DNA of 64,000 nt from Sporothrix humicola. Lineage: Eukaryota > Ascomycota > Sordariomycetes > Ophiostomatales > Ophiostomataceae. The position numbers were made by a program, and so were the translations under genes. The stretch lies in contig WNYE01000017.1 in NCBI GenBank assembly GCA_021396245.1, positions 372,001 through 436,000 of the forward strand. The letters are read 5' to 3'. Below are positions 1 to 12,084 of this stretch, piece after piece; the stretch's first letter is position 1, and each line of letters begins with the position of its first letter. The notes under the pieces were generated by a model, which worked only from the letters and a program-made list of their open reading frames with translations, ran no database searches and was not told the DNA's origin.

Positions 1-1380
1 TCGCTGGCCACGACACCGGCGTCGACCATCTGGTCATCATGGAGCCTGGGCAACACCAGCAACAACTCGCGGTCGACATCGGCGTCGTCGACTTCGCGGC
101 CGGACACCCTTCAGGCTCGGATGAATGCTTTGCGGCCAACACGCACCGGGGGTAGCTCTGGGACAGGAGGGACGGCTGCGGGCACTGCAACAGGAACAGG
201 ATCCGTGGCAGGCGTCAGTGAGAGCGGCTCTGTGTCGGTCGGCGGCGGTACACGGCACCTCGACCCCAAGGCTGCCATGGCTGCACGGCTTCCCGGCTCA
301 TCCAACAATGGTCTTGGACCGAAACGCACAAACAAGCGGCCCGTCCAGTTTGGCCCCGCGCCCTCAAACGAACAGGAGCGTGCGGCCGTCGAGCGGAAAC
401 TTGAACAACAGTTTGTGGCGCTGCAGGCGCGGGCCACCGAGCTAGAACGAGAAATGGTGGTCCTCGAGAATGTCGGACTCGTTGACAATGCCGAGATCTT
501 CCAGGATACACGCAACATCAAGGAAGGCCGTGTCAGCCTAGTCGTTATGCCTGCCTTGCCACGTCCTGTTCGACAGCTTGTGCGCGAGCTGCAGGGCGAC
601 CGGCAAAAGTGTTTGGATCTGATCATCGATGATTTTGTCGAGGTGGCTCAGTGGGCGCTCGAGGAAGACATGACGGGCAAGCCGCACATTGACGTCGTGC
701 GTGAACGTCTTCTGCGTCGGCAAACTCTGCTGGACGCCATGCTGCCTGCTGGTCTTGAGGACCTGGGTCGGACGGCCATGATGCACGTCGAGCACCAGCT
801 GATCAACCATGGCAAAAAGTATGCCAACGACAAGACTATGCTGTTTGAGGACGTCGCCGACATTCCCGCGGCCAATCTGCTGGTCACGTCCGACAACTAT
901 GCCTGGGACATGACGGAGCTTGCCGACGCGCTGGCCGTCAACAGCGGCGTCATGCGCAACCCCATTACCCGCGACATGTTTTCCGAGGAGGACGTCCGCC
1001 AGATCCTGAACCATCCCCAGGGCGAGCGTCTCAAGCCCATGGCCGTCGAGCAGAGCGAGCTCAAGCGCGGCGTGCGCTCGACCACGATTGACCGCATGGC
1101 GCACCTCAGCAAAGTGATGCTCGAGGACCAGTCTGCTCACGCGACGCCCACGATCGAGGCCATTGACATCTTCATGGCGTACTACCACACGCTGCCCGAG
1201 GCCGAGAAGCGGACGCTCAAGTCGCTCAAAGTGCCGGCCAAGGACAGCCACACGGGCCAGGCGTACGACTCGGCGATTCTCGAGGCGATCCAGGACGCCA
1301 AGGCGAACCGGGTGTGCTACCATAAGGTGGGCGATTTCCTGAGCCAGGCGGCCAAGAAGTTGAAAGATGGGTCGGTGTGA
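1..1380 (+). CDS. Unknown fungal protein, 5' end outside window
   Basis: The frame is open from base 1 to the TGA at 1378-1380, so the gene almost certainly starts upstream; the first in-window ATG is at 121. The visible part is about 459 residues. It has a Ser/Thr/Gly-rich low-complexity start, then from about base 370 a charged helical stretch (QERAAVERKLEQQF) typical of a coiled coil. The C-terminal half is well-behaved globular sequence, including SDNYAWDMTELADALAV and RNPITRDMFSEEDVRQIL near bases 890-1010. The latter faintly recalls the NPIT/mF core of a U-box, but no further U-box signature is evident, so I do not assign E3 ligase activity. No membrane segment or signal peptide is visible. 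It converges on the exchanger gene downstream. I do not recognise the family. Confidence 0.85.
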   Translation, partial: SLATTPASTIWSSWSLGNTSNNSRSTSASSTSRPDTLQARMNALRPTRTGGSSGTGGTAAGTATGTGSVAGVSESGSVSVGGGTRHLDPKAAMAARLPGSSNNGLGPKRTNKRPVQFGPAPSNEQERAAVERKLEQQFVALQARATELEREMVVLENVGLVDNAEIFQDTRNIKEGRVSLVVMPALPRPVRQLVRELQGDRQKCLDLIIDDFVEVAQWALEEDMTGKPHIDVVRERLLRRQTLLDAMLPAGLEDLGRTAMMHVEHQLINHGKKYANDKTMLFEDVADIPAANLLVTSDNYAWDMTELADALAVNSGVMRNPITRDMFSEEDVRQILNHPQGERLKPMAVEQSELKRGVRSTTIDRMAHLSKVMLEDQSAHATPTIEAIDIFMAYYHTLPEAEKRTLKSLKVPAKDSHTGQAYDSAILEAIQDAKANRVCYHKVGDFLSQAAKKLKDGSV

Positions 1381-2144
1381 GTGATGTAAGTTGTTGAAGG
1401 AGATGAGTGATGCAAAGAGTCGATTTTTTCAGGGGCTTAAGGCTTCAGGGCTATTAGGAAAGGGTGGGACAACAAATTGTACAATGGAGGAAGGCACGAT
1501 CGGTGTTCACGTTCCCTTCCGATTTGAGAAGGAGCAACTGGCGTTTGGGAGCACATGATGTCAATGATGTTTTTTTACGGCTATTGTTTTTGTTTTCTTT
1601 TTACTTTGTCACGATGGGAGGTACTTGATAGAATGTAATACCCATTTCCAATGTCTAGGATAGGTCACCAGACTAGGATATATACGAATTTACTTTGTTT
1701 TACTTTCTCTTTGCCGTGATTAATTTTGCGTTTGTTGTATTTAAACTGTATAACGAGCCACAATAGAGTTCAATCTCAAGAGGATATAATGAGAGTCAGA
1801 CAAACAGAACAGAAGAGTTAACGAAATATGAAATGGGATTGGAAACGGCAGCAATGGCTGAAGTGAACTATGAAGGAGATCGAGTAGAAACGACAATGAA
1901 CAAAAACACGGTACAAGACAGAAACCAGACAAGCAGACAAGCAGATATTCCCCGGCCCTGACTATGCTAAGCGTATATGAAAAACAGACGGCAATAAATG
2001 GACGACGCGACAGAAATGACAGGGTGTGACAATGATTAAGAGACATGGTGTCGAATAGACACAAGAATTACGGAGTGAGTGGAAGAAAGAGTGGTGGATG
2101 AGAGAGTGTAGAAGAGAGATATGAAGAAAGGTTAAAAGAGAGGT
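1381..2144. other. Convergent intergenic region (3' flanks)
   Basis: This 764-bp stretch separates two genes that end towards each other. It is AT-richer than the coding DNA on either side, with T-runs near 1568-1610. It presumably holds both 3' UTRs. I see no gene in it. Confidence 0.6.
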
Positions 2145-5100
2145 CTAGTAGGCCTCACCCATGCGGCTTCGGCCGACGGTCTTGAACGACTTGCTGTACG
2201 GCATGTACTGCCCGTCGAGGCCCAGCGTGTCGAACCGCCGCAGGCCGCTCGTGCCGACGTCCATGTTGAGGTTCGTGTAGCCGCTAAAGTAGTAGCCGAC
2301 GACCACGACCAGATAACTGAGGAGCAAAATGCTGCCCTTGAAGTAGTTGCTCTTGCCTTCGCCGTACATGTAGCTGAGCAGGAACACGCACAGAATGACA
2401 GTAACCATGTCCCACTGTGGGAAGAGCAGCGAGAACGTGAAGCGGGAGACGTCGACACCCGCCGCGGCCTCGGCCGGGAAAAGAGCCGAGAACAGAACGA
2501 GGGCCGGGATTTGCAGCAGGCACACCTGCAGAGCATAGGCAGAACCGATCTCCATGGACAGGGCAATGTTGCCGTTCATGGCAAACGAGATGGCGTTCAA
2601 GAACTCGGTGGTGTTGGGCACGAGAGCGAACAGGGTGATACCCAGGAACTTCTGGTCAATGGAGAAGCCGTCCAGCACGAAGTCAACCGAGTCGACCAAA
2701 ATCTCGGCAATGACGGCGTACAGAGCGGTGGCCAGCATTAGGATAATAGCCGACTTGCGACGGCTCCAGTTGGGGGCATCATGGCCGCCGTGGCCGGCCT
2801 CGGCAGCTTGGGCAGCCGGCTCTTCGGGAGCACCGCCACCGCCAACTCCTGCACCAACACCAGTACCGGGCACAATACCGATACCGCCGCCCTCATAGGG
2901 GTCGCTGAAGGGAGCTGTGCGGACAGTGTTGGTGCGGATGGTGCTACCACCGGCCGTGCTGCTGCCGCCAATCGTTCCGGTCGTGGGGACATTGCCGCGT
3001 GCCGATGTGCGCCGCGGCAGACGAGCATCGCGCGCAGCAATCGTGGCTGCCGTCGCCGCCATTTCGGCGACCTGGTGCACCAGGTTGTTGCTCTCGGCTT
3101 CCGTAAAGCCGGCGATGCGGACAGAGGAGCGACCATCGTCGGCTGCGCCAGCAGATGCTGGAGCCTTGGAAGAACTGGTTGGGGCGACGGCACCACCGTT
3201 TGGTGCAGCACCACCACTGGGGCCGCTGACGGACGCTTCGCGGCTGGCACTGCCGTCTTGACGAGGCTGGAGGCCGACCTGCTTGAGGGACTGGCCAAGA
3301 ATGCGGCGGTAGAGGTGTGAGTCGCGGATGTCGACACCCGTGGCATCGGCACCAGTTGTACCGGCCGCACCAGACACCGAGTTCATGTGCTGGCGTGGGA
3401 CGGTGCCGGCCAGCTCTTCATGGCGCTTCTCCTCAATTTCCGTGTTCCAAATGACGGCGGCGTGGGTGCGCAGCGTAAACCACAGACCAATGGCGTAGGA
3501 CAGGAACAGGAGACTGGCTGCCACATAACAGTAAGGGCGAACAGCTTCCAAGTAAAAGCGGTCATCAATAGAGGGGGTCTGCGAAAAGTAGCAGCGGCGA
3601 CAGTCACTAGAATCGCCGCCGCCGACGCCGACGCCGTTTCCGCTGTTGATGCAGTCGAGGCAGTTAAGCTCGTGCGTACCGTAAATCTGGTAGAAGAGGG
3701 TGGGGCTGAAGGCGCCAATGACGGCAAAGAGCAGCATGGTCGACGTGACACCGGCCGAGCGGGCATTGAAGCGCTGGGTCTTGCGCTTGATGGCACCGAA
3801 ACACATAGACAAACCCGGCAAGAACAGCACGCCGGCAAAGATGCTGCCAACAATACTGCCCTCGACGAGCTGAGACTTGCCCTGGTTGAGGGCGACGCAG
3901 TACAAAAACACCTCGACGATCGTGGAGAAGAAGGCGTTGATAGCGGCACCGACGCCCATGGACGACTGGGCCGAAATAGAGGCGACGGCCTGGCCAATGA
4001 AATAGGCGAGCGGGATGATGGACAGCAGGGCGGCCACAAACAGGAACGCAGACGACGTAATGACGCTTTCGAGATGCAGGATACCGTCGAGGACGAGCCA
4101 GTCAAAGATGACGAAGATAACCACGGCCATCAGGTTAATCAAAAAGATGTTTGTGCCGTCGACCGTGTACTTCCAGTACTTTGAGCCCACGGCGCGGTAG
4201 GTGCACACAATGATGGACGACTGGGGTGCGGCAGGCGCGCGTGCTGTGGCAATGTCCGACTCGAAAGTCAGGGCCAGCGGGTGACGACGCAGATGGTCGA
4301 ACAGGATAAAGGTGACACGGCCCATGGGAATCGAGAACACGAGGAACCAACAGATGCCGGACACGACAAAGAGGGCTGGTGTAATGAGGAGATAGAAAAA
4401 CAAGAAGAAGATGACGCGGCCAATGTTCCACTGGCCACGGCCAAACAGACGGCGCTTGAGACGTGGCAGCTCGGCATCGTCGTCGTCGCCGTACCTAGCA
4501 ATCTCGTCGTCGCTGTCGTACTCGTCGTCGGTGCCGTTGCCCGTGTGGGGGTGGCGGTTGTTGCGGCTGTGGTAGCGAGCAGCGGACGTGCGGTGCTGGA
4601 TCAGACGGTCAGTCTCAGTGGGGGTCGAGTCGAAGCTACGACGCGAGCGGCCAATGATGGACCGGCTGCGGTCAGGACCAAAGAAGAGGCGGCCATACTC
4701 CAAATCGCCGCTTTGCCACTGCTCGTACTCGCTGATGCTGCGGCCCTCGCCCAGGTCTTCGTCCAGGTAGGCCTCCTGCTGCTCGAGACGCACAAACTTG
4801 CCAAAGGGGTAGAACAGGTAGCCGGCAAGACCCCAGAGCACACGGCCGTACTCGCGGCCGCTCGGCAGGGCTGCAAAGAGGAGACAGACTATGGCACCCA
4901 TAAAGCACAGCAGGGACAGCCACATGCCAAAACACAGGGTCCACATGATATTGAAGAAGAGCAGCCAGTTGTGCACGTGGCCGCCGGGCGACGAGTGGAT
5001 GTCGCCCTCGGCCGTCTTTTGGACCGACCGGTCCTTCTTGTACAGCGCAGGCTTCCACAGACGGATACCAAAGGGGTGGGTCTCGTTGATGGCCTGCTGG

Positions 5101-6024
5101 CGGTCTTTGAGGGTAAAACTCTCGGCGTCGCTCAAATCGTCGTCGTCGTCATCATCAACGTGACCTGGTCCTCGGTTGTCATTTTCTAGATCGTCGTCGA
5201 TTTCGTTGCGGTCAATCATAAAGCTGCGCTCCATGACGTCGTCGTCGTCGTCGTCGTTTTCCCCGTCGTTGCCATCGCCTTCAATGCCTGTCGAGTCAAA
5301 GAAGCCTGTGTCAGACTGGTTGGTGCTGCTGTAGGGTGTGGCCACCATTCGCGGGGTTGTGGCAGCCGGGCCGCCGCCGCCGGCAGCCTCTTCGTCGTCC
5401 TGCTCAATGTTGTCGAGACTAGAATGGATACGGCTCAGTGGTGCGCCGGTGCCAGTGGCTCCTCGGCGACGCAGCGTCGTGGGCTGCGCATAAATGTTTT
5501 GGCGTTCATCCTCGTCGGCCTGGACTTCGCTGGGGGCGTCGTCGACGGAAAAGACACTGCCGCGGTGGGGTGCCTGGACGTTGCTGGAGGCGCGTCGAGA
5601 CAATGGCGGTTTGCGAGGTCGTGAGCGGCCGCGGTCGGGCCCCAAAAGTGGCGAGCGGGTAGCGGCAATGTTGGGGGTGCCGCCAGGTCGTTGCTGGGGG
5701 CGGTCTTGGACGGGAGTCGAGGAGGTGTCGCCGTAGTACTGGGAAGAGCCCTGGGATGTGATAGTTCCTGAGAGGAGAGGTTAGCGGAGATGACAAACAA
5801 ATAGACAGTGCGGGTAGGAAATTACCATAGTTCTCTGGTCGTCGGCGGACGGTGTCGGTGGACTGGAAGCTCTCGGACAGGATGGTGTCGCCTTCGCGGT
5901 TGCCGCCGGTCATGGAGGTGAATCGTGTGGGCGTGCGAGCGTCGGTCGGCGACGGGAGGGACGACGAAGACTCGCCACGGCCTGAACTTTGGCCTTGGCC
6001 TTGGCCCTGGTTGTCGGTGTCCAT
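2145..6024 (-). CDS. Vnx1-like vacuolar monovalent cation(Ca2+)/H+ exchanger
   Basis: Proposed CDS is complement(join(2145..5767,5826..6024)), 1273 residues. The 58-nt intron has donor GTAATT and acceptor CTCTCAG, and splicing keeps the frame. The start at 6024 (MDTDNQGQ) is inferred. Residues 1 to about 270 are disordered and rich in Ser, Pro and Asp/Glu runs. Near residue 295 comes the conserved THPFGIRLWKPALYKK block seen in fungal Vnx1-type proteins. Many membrane segments follow. The first CaCA alpha-repeat has FFSTIVEVFLY (about 679) and the second has VPNTTEFLNA (about 1117). The sequence NTTE in place of the Ca2+-specific NxxEH pattern is what Vnx1-type (low-affinity, Na+/K+-transporting) members show. 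A long, Ala/Gly/Ser-rich cytosolic loop sits between the two repeats. By family knowledge it acts at the vacuolar membrane, using the proton gradient to load cations. Assignment to CaCA/Vnx1 is strong; ion preference is inferred. Confidence 0.88.
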
Positions 6025-7222
6025 GATGTCTCGCAGGCCGGCTGGGACAGATGGAGCAGAAGAGAGGTGATGTGTTGTTGTAAGTAAAGAATTCTGGTCG
6101 CACAAAATCAGAAGAGGAGGAGAACGCGTCGAGTGCGGCGCAGGGGATCCATTAGGCGGCGAAGTCGTCAAAGTCGATTTGGAGTCCGTCAGCAGAGGTA
6201 GAGTGAGATAAGACGGTTCTGTGTCGGACGAGCTCGACGTTGAGTCGAAGATGGAGTTAGGAATCGAAGTTGAAAGTCGAGATAAGAAAATAAAAGACGT
6301 GATGAATCGCAAGCCGGGTTGAAAAGCCGGGAAAAGAGATCGAGTATTGAGGAGTCCTCGATCTGAGGTGGAGAAAAAAGGGCAGAAAAGGGCAGAAAGA
6401 AGGAAAAGAGGGCACGGTTCGATACGAGGCCGAGCGGGAAAGTAAACAACGAAGGGATGCCCTCTAAAAAAGCGAGACAAGCTGTAATTAAAAAAGGTAC
6501 CTTTGTACAAAATACCAGGGTTGGGAAGGGCGAAGGGGCAGGGCAGGAAGACGAGAGAAGAAAAAAGAAAAGAAAAGGAAGCAAAGGGATGCTGTCAAAT
6601 CGACAAGAACTGGGGAAGTTCAGGAAGATGCAGGGAAGGGAGGGAATCGAGAAAACAGGGAAAGAAGGAAGCACAAACACGGCAGGCGTGATGGGTGACA
6701 GGCGACAGATTACGAAATCCAAAACAGCTGAGGAGACAGCTCCTTCCTCGCTCCAAACAGAAAAGAGGGGATCGTATCGGACGAAAAGACGCTAAAATAG
6801 GAAGGCGATGTCGAGGCAACACCAACTGAAAGATGGCGTCAGTAGCTCTAACACAAGCATATTAGTGGGCTTCTCATAGGCTGGTGTAGCCAAGATTAGG
6901 GGATTTATGTGATTTAGGGGACCTGGGGAGCTGGTTCCAGCATGCACGTGGGCGAGCTAGTGCTCTGTGGTGTTACAGCGCGGCGTTAGCTGAGAACAAA
7001 GAACTCCGCCGGACGGCTTAGTGGACACGACTTCAATTGTACTCTAGAATCTGACGCGGGTTAAAAAAGTACGCAAAAAAGTCTCCATTCTGCATTTTGG
7101 CAAAAAGAAGCAAGAAACTATCGACAACCCGAGCATACCGCAGCGACAAAGACGGGCCGACTAACATACGACACGGCAGACTCTTCTTTTGCACTCTTCC
7201 ATCCACCCGCATCTCCCTCACA
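6025..7222. promoter_or_regulatory. Divergent promoter region, exchanger / GPI11
   Basis: This 1.2-kb region lies between two divergent starts. From about 6100 to 6700 the + strand is strongly purine-rich, so the exchanger's sense strand is pyrimidine-rich, as is common for fungal 5' leaders. A CACGTG box lies at 6945-6950, 273 bp before the GPI11 start. ORFs in this interval are low-complexity products of the tract and are not genes. Confidence 0.5.
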
Positions 7223-8041
7223 ATGGCCTCGCCGTCCCCTGCCCGCCGCCGACGCGGCGCGACTCCCGACGCGACCGAAACGACTTCTTCAAGTACATCC
7301 CCCGACTCCTTCGTCCCGACCGCATCGACCACTTCATTTGCACCGCTTGCCGTCGCCGCGCGCAACGGCAGCCCTGCTGTGCTCCTCGCTGCTCTCGCCC
7401 TTTGTTTCGGCGGCCTCGTCGGCGACCCCAAGGTCCGACAGGGCGGCATCGACGCCGACGCCGACAGCACGGCGATTGCGACGCTGGCTGGGCTGCTGGG
7501 GGTGTCGACAGTCGTGCAGGTGGCTGCATCGGTGGTGGGACTTCCTGCGGCTGGCTCGGCTGCACCTGCTCCGACGGGCGCCAACAACGACAAAAAGTCT
7601 CGCAAGTCTAGCCGCAAAGACGGCCGCAAGCCCAACGTGATTGTCACGACGGTGCTCTCGCTGATGCTCACGGCGCTCGCCACACCTCTTGTGCACCTGG
7701 TGCTGGTCCTGTTTGGCGCCCCCTTTTTGGCCCAGACGAGCCGCACGTTCCTGTGCGCCGCCCACCTCGCAGTTCTGGGACTCTATCCCGTCATCTACAC
7801 ACGCGGCACGGACGGCACGGGCGCGTGGCGGGCACTTGCCTCCGGATCGCAAACCGCGAAACAACTGGACGCGGCGGTGGGCGGTCTCTGGGGCGCGTGT
7901 TTGGGCGCGTGGCTGGGCGCTGTTCCGATCCCGCTGGACTGGGACCGGTCGTGGCAGCAGTGGCCGATCACGGTGGTTGTGGGCATTTACCTGGGCCACG
8001 CCGTGGGCCGGACACTGGGCGGCGTTCTTCAGCGGAGATAG
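7223..8041 (+). CDS. GPI11: GPI11/PIG-F family GPI-anchor biosynthesis protein
   Basis: This is a single exon of 272 residues from the ATG at 7223 (context CTCACAATGG). The frame stays open upstream to 7097, but the basic leader there is unlike the family and I prefer 7223. The N-terminus is a Ser/Thr/Arg-rich cytosolic tail. Hydrophobic segments follow (AVLLAALALCFGGLVG, TAIATLAGLLGV, VIVTTVLSLMLTALATPLVHLVLVLFGAPFL). The C-terminal half has SRTFLCAAHLAVLGLYPV, a WGACLGAWLGAVPIPLDWDR(S)WQQWP block and a final helix ending VGRTLGGVLQRR; the PIPLDWDRxWQxWP block is diagnostic for PIG-F/Gpi11. The protein resides in the ER membrane and, by family, stabilises the ethanolamine-phosphate transferases of GPI-anchor assembly. 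A basic Lys/Ser-rich loop (DKKSRKSSRKDGRK) separates the two halves. Confidence 0.9.
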   Translation: MASPSPARRRRGATPDATETTSSSTSPDSFVPTASTTSFAPLAVAARNGSPAVLLAALALCFGGLVGDPKVRQGGIDADADSTAIATLAGLLGVSTVVQVAASVVGLPAAGSAAPAPTGANNDKKSRKSSRKDGRKPNVIVTTVLSLMLTALATPLVHLVLVLFGAPFLAQTSRTFLCAAHLAVLGLYPVIYTRGTDGTGAWRALASGSQTAKQLDAAVGGLWGACLGAWLGAVPIPLDWDRSWQQWPITVVVGIYLGHAVGRTLGGVLQRR

Positions 8042-8311
8042 GAGCGGCAGGAGCGGGAGATATTGGAAAGAATGGCCTCTTGGATAATACTGGGGAGCAC
8101 GACGTAAAGGGGCAGATGATGGATACGGTGCCCTTTGGCACATAATGAGGAGGTTTTGTGTACTTTTAATAGACTGTAAATAGCGGCCCAACCGGCCGAG
8201 GCCTTGCATAGCAATTGATTTCTTTTGTTTAAACGCCGCCCATGCAAGATATGATTACGAAAAGCACAAAATTAATCATAACATACAACCAGATATAGCC
8301 ACACCAGCTCA

Positions 8312-9606
8312 TCATGGCCTTTCCAAGGCTGCCCGGACCCGTTTGCCTTCCCAGCCATACTTGATGCGCATGACATTGTTAAAGACCTGCTCCAGCAAGC
8401 GCAGCAGGCCAATGATGACGTACAGTTTTGTCCACCTCCGTAGGTAGAGGCCCGAGATGGACTTTGTGTTGGGCGGGTGAGCCGTTGGTGGTGTGGCTGC
8501 TGGGCGTTTCAACGGCGTCAGCTCAGAGGCATGCTCGTCCTCCTTTGCCTCTTCGTCATCACCCTCTTCGCTCTCCCAGCGCTTCCGGACGTCGGCAAAC
8601 TTGGCCGGGTCGTCGGTAATGACACCCTCGACGCCGTGCCGGATGCTCCAGTCCATCCACTCTTCGCTGTTGACGGTCCACACGAGAATGGCTCGGCCCT
8701 TGGCGTGGGCTTCCCGGATAAAACGGGCGCCGCGGGGGCCGACAAGGATGCCCTGCAGAAGGTTGAAGTAGGTGACGCAGTCGTACTTCAAGAGCTCGTA
8801 GCTGTACGACAAGGAGAAGCCAATGTAGGCGATAGGGAACCCGGGCAGCTTGTCTTGGGCGTGGCGCATATATGTGGCCTGCACGTACGTTAGCGGTGTT
8901 CATTTTGATACAGTAAATCGATAAATCGGGGTTGACTTACATCCCAGCAGCCGAGGACGATGCGCTTGCTCCAGTCGATGCCTGATGGGGCGGCCTTGAT
9001 TGTGTCGGCCAGCCGGGTGACCAGCTCCTCGGCATCGTCGTCACGCTTAATATCCACCAAAACCCAGACGTTCTCGCGGCCGGGCTCTGCCATGAACGCT
9101 AGCAAGTCCGACAGCCGGGCCATGCCCACGTTGGGGTCTTTTGTGGTCCTCAACCCTTCCAAAAACGACCACTCGCAGTCGGCAATCTTTTCGGTGCGGC
9201 CGAAGCAGCGCTTAAGGGTCGGGTCGTGCGACAAGACGACGATCTTGTCCTTGGACAGGTGAACATCCGTCTCGAGGGCGACGGCGCCGCTGGCCAGGGC
9301 GCCGCGGAAGGCGGCTAGGCTGTTCTCGGGGAACTTGGCCCGGAAGCCGCGGTGGGCAATGTTTTGGGCGAGTCTATTCTTGCCGTCGACGACGGGGAGG
9401 TTTGACAATGTCGGTGTCGGAGTCTTTCTCGCCTTGTCGAGGGCGACCATCTCAGGAGAAAGCGGAGCCATGGGAGTGATGGATGTTGTCGGCGTCGTGG
9501 CTGATGAGCGTGAATTTGGCGACGAAGAGGGAGACATGGAGGAGGAGGACGGTGTAGGAGATGTCGGCGATGTGCCTTTGGCACTGGTATCAAGAGGGGA
9601 CGACAT
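8312..9606 (-). CDS. Glycerophosphodiester phosphodiesterase family protein (Pgc1-like)
   Basis: Proposed CDS is complement(join(8312..8878,8941..9606)), 410 residues. The 62-nt intron has donor GTAAGT and acceptor GTGCAG and joins GCWD to ATYMRHAQ in frame. An upstream in-frame ATG at 9750 exists, but 9606 (AAAATGTCG) is the better start. Residues 1-75 are Ser/Thr/Pro-rich. The GDPD catalytic signature is complete: IAHRG (H85, R86, G87), PENS, ETDVH (E112, D114) and the second catalytic His in SHD (H127). A hydrophobic stretch near the C-terminus (LYVIIGLLRLL) could anchor the protein to a membrane, as in yeast Pgc1, a phosphatidylglycerol-specific phospholipase C on lipid droplets and mitochondria. 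Substrate (phosphatidylglycerol or other glycerophosphodiester) cannot be decided from sequence alone. Confidence 0.9.
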
Positions 9607-12084
9607 TTTTGCAGCGGGTGTCGTTTTTATGGGAATGGTCCCAAGGTGTGCGTATTCTTGTTGCTTCAGCAGGGCTGTTCTGCTGTGATGTCGATCCAAG
9701 ATCAGTGGACCTGGTATTGCTGTGAGGGTCGGCCTTCGGCAAACTCGCAACGCAAGTCTGACAAAAAATGGAGAAATGGCGTTCCTGCTAGCTATGCCTT
9801 GCTTTTCCTTGCTCTGCTAGTAGTGCTATTCGGCAAAGACTGCTCTCGAGGTGATCGGCCGTGTAAGTCGGAATAGGAAACACAAGTTTGATATAAACCC
9901 GATGCTGGGATGGGCGGTGCAAAGAGAGCGAGGGGGTGTCGCGTCTTCCAAAAGCTTGATTGTGAGGCCGTGTGAAGGCAGACTGCTTCTATTTCTATTT
10001 CTCCTCTTTTTGTTGTTTCTTTTTCCTCCTTGTCTTTCTGTTCTCCTCTTTTGTTCCTGGTTTCGCTGAACAAGCTCGGATTTCGGCGGTCGTCTTTGTG
10101 GCCCGCAAAAGGACTGTTAGTGTTGGGGTCAGGGGAAAGAGTGAGGGAAGGTGCAGAGGGTGCGTTGGCGTCACATCAAAGGCAGGCGCGATCTATGAAA
10201 ATGTCGTCTTGGTTCGTCTTGCTCTTTCTTTTTAGATTGACAAAGTAATCTCGAAGCTCAAGCTCAAGCTCTTTCCTTGAATGTCCTATGCAGCCCTATT
10301 TATGAAGATGGCCCCTCCCTCGCCAAGCATACAATATTGCCTGGCTGGCCTGGCCTAACCAACAAGCTCACTGAGCCTATTCTAGAAGTGTGTGTCCCTT
10401 CCCGAAGCCGCCGCTATTAGTTGCCTACTTTCTGTTTTCGTCTATTGCTTTCCCCGGCCGAGGCCCTGGCATAACTACTAGATCGGGGCAGTTGGTTGCA
10501 CCTCAAGCCGCCCCCTACCAAAGTCGACGGCCTTCAGGCGGTCTTGTGCTAGATGCCGTCGGCGTATATGGGATTATTGGGATTATGGGCTGCCGTCCAA
10601 TACAACAACGTAGCCGCACTCAGCACACACATGATGACGCCATGCTGGAGACAATGCAATGTTAAAGGATACGCGACATAGAAACAGTATTGAAAACCAC
10701 CCGGACTTTGCGGTCGAGATGTCCGTGGCCCAAAGCGAAAAAGAAGCTGCCTTCCAGGCCGGCGTTCGGGGAATGGCACTAAAAATGGAAAAGATCGAAA
10801 AGGAAGAAAAGAAGAAAGGAAGAAAGAGAAGAAAAAATGGGACGACACGTTTTACAGGGTCTCGTGGGCGTGGTGGCGCGGAGACAAAAGAAAGAATCGC
10901 CTGCAAAGGATTGTCGTGAGCGGTGTTCGGACTCTTCGTTTCCCCCGTCTTTTGGCGGGCACTTTTCGTACTGCTCCTTCTCAACATGACGGCCTAGCCA
11001 GAGTGGTGGGCAGGCACTTGCACTCCAGTTGTTCGCCACAGCCAATCGCTTGCGCACGCCTACAGCGCCTCTTTTTGGGCGAGTCCTCGTGCCATCTGTC
11101 GCAAACCGTTTTCTTGAATACCCACGTCGCTTGATCACGAAATAAAAATAAATCGCAGAAAATAAACTCCGTATTGATCTCCGGATGTGTCCCGGACCCG
11201 GGTCTCCTTGTAAGGCGTGTAAGTGAGGCTCGGCAGCCTCGTACTAATTGCTGACGTCGGTCATGCAGCATCTTATCTCTTTTTTGTCTGATCGTCTCAC
11301 TCTTTTAGGGTGTTGCTGTCGCCAGCAATTTGTGTCAGAAACAGGCCAATAGCAGCCCTGTAAATGCTCTGTAATGCCTGAAGGGCAAGGATCTCCAGCG
11401 CTCAACCAGAATGCCAAGACCTTCTTGAAAACAATCTTCAAAAACTTACAAGACATCGACGAACGCCTTGAGATTGATTGTGCAATGTGTTGACACAAAG
11501 AAGAACATGGGAACTTGACAACGATAATGATAGATGCAATGATAATCAGATTGAAGACAAGAACTTGCATATGAATATAAAGAGAATTGCGGAATTGCCC
11601 ACAGAACGGGTCTTTGATATGGGATGAAAAAAAGTAAAAGATAAAAAAGGTATCAGGTATCAGGTATAGGTTTTTGTGCCATGGTGTGCCCTCCATAATC
11701 CCAACTCGACAGAAACCAGCATACATATTTCCATTAAAGTAAACCAAAAGATAATAATCCATAACCAATAAAGTAGATCGTTAGATAAAGTGATAAACCC
11801 TGTCTCCTCCTGAGATACAAAATGTCGTTTGTGTGTGAACTCCGTAAGCCAAGAAGTAGCCAAAACCCACAAACAAGAGTGATTGAAAAAAAAAGGAGCA
11901 GTCGTGTCGTTGTAAGGTTTTTGTTTTTCGTTTCGTACAGTAACTTTTTTGTGTTTCCGAGGTATTATAAAATAAAGCAAAGGATAGAGAGAAAAGATAA
12001 AACAGGTCATCCAGAAAAAAGAGTTGAAGCGCCAGGTCATAGGGTATGTTGTTGTTGAAAGACAAGTGAAGCGAAGGAAAGAAA
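9607..12084. other. 2.5-kb intergenic region, GDPD gene / facB 3' flank
   Basis: The first part is the upstream region of the GDPD gene. It includes a CT-rich run on the + strand at about 9985-10060. From about 11.2 to 12.08 kb the DNA is AT-rich and probably carries the 3' UTR of facB. ACTCCGTA occurs at 11166-11173 and 11839-11846. The short ORFs here have no domain-like sequence and look random. Confidence 0.5.

Noticed and set aside
890..1060. U-box E3 ligase domain in the first gene
   Set aside because: Only the short NPITRDMF resemblance is present; the remaining U-box pattern is not evident, so no function is claimed.
4281..5189. 302-codon + strand frame opposite the exchanger gene
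   Set aside because: It mirrors a GC-rich coding strand with strong codon bias; the exchanger frame has clear family motifs and this one has none. The same holds for long antisense frames at 538-1323, 12298-13167, 13444-14265, 40332-41162, 45845-46705, 46105-46953 and 48421-49581.
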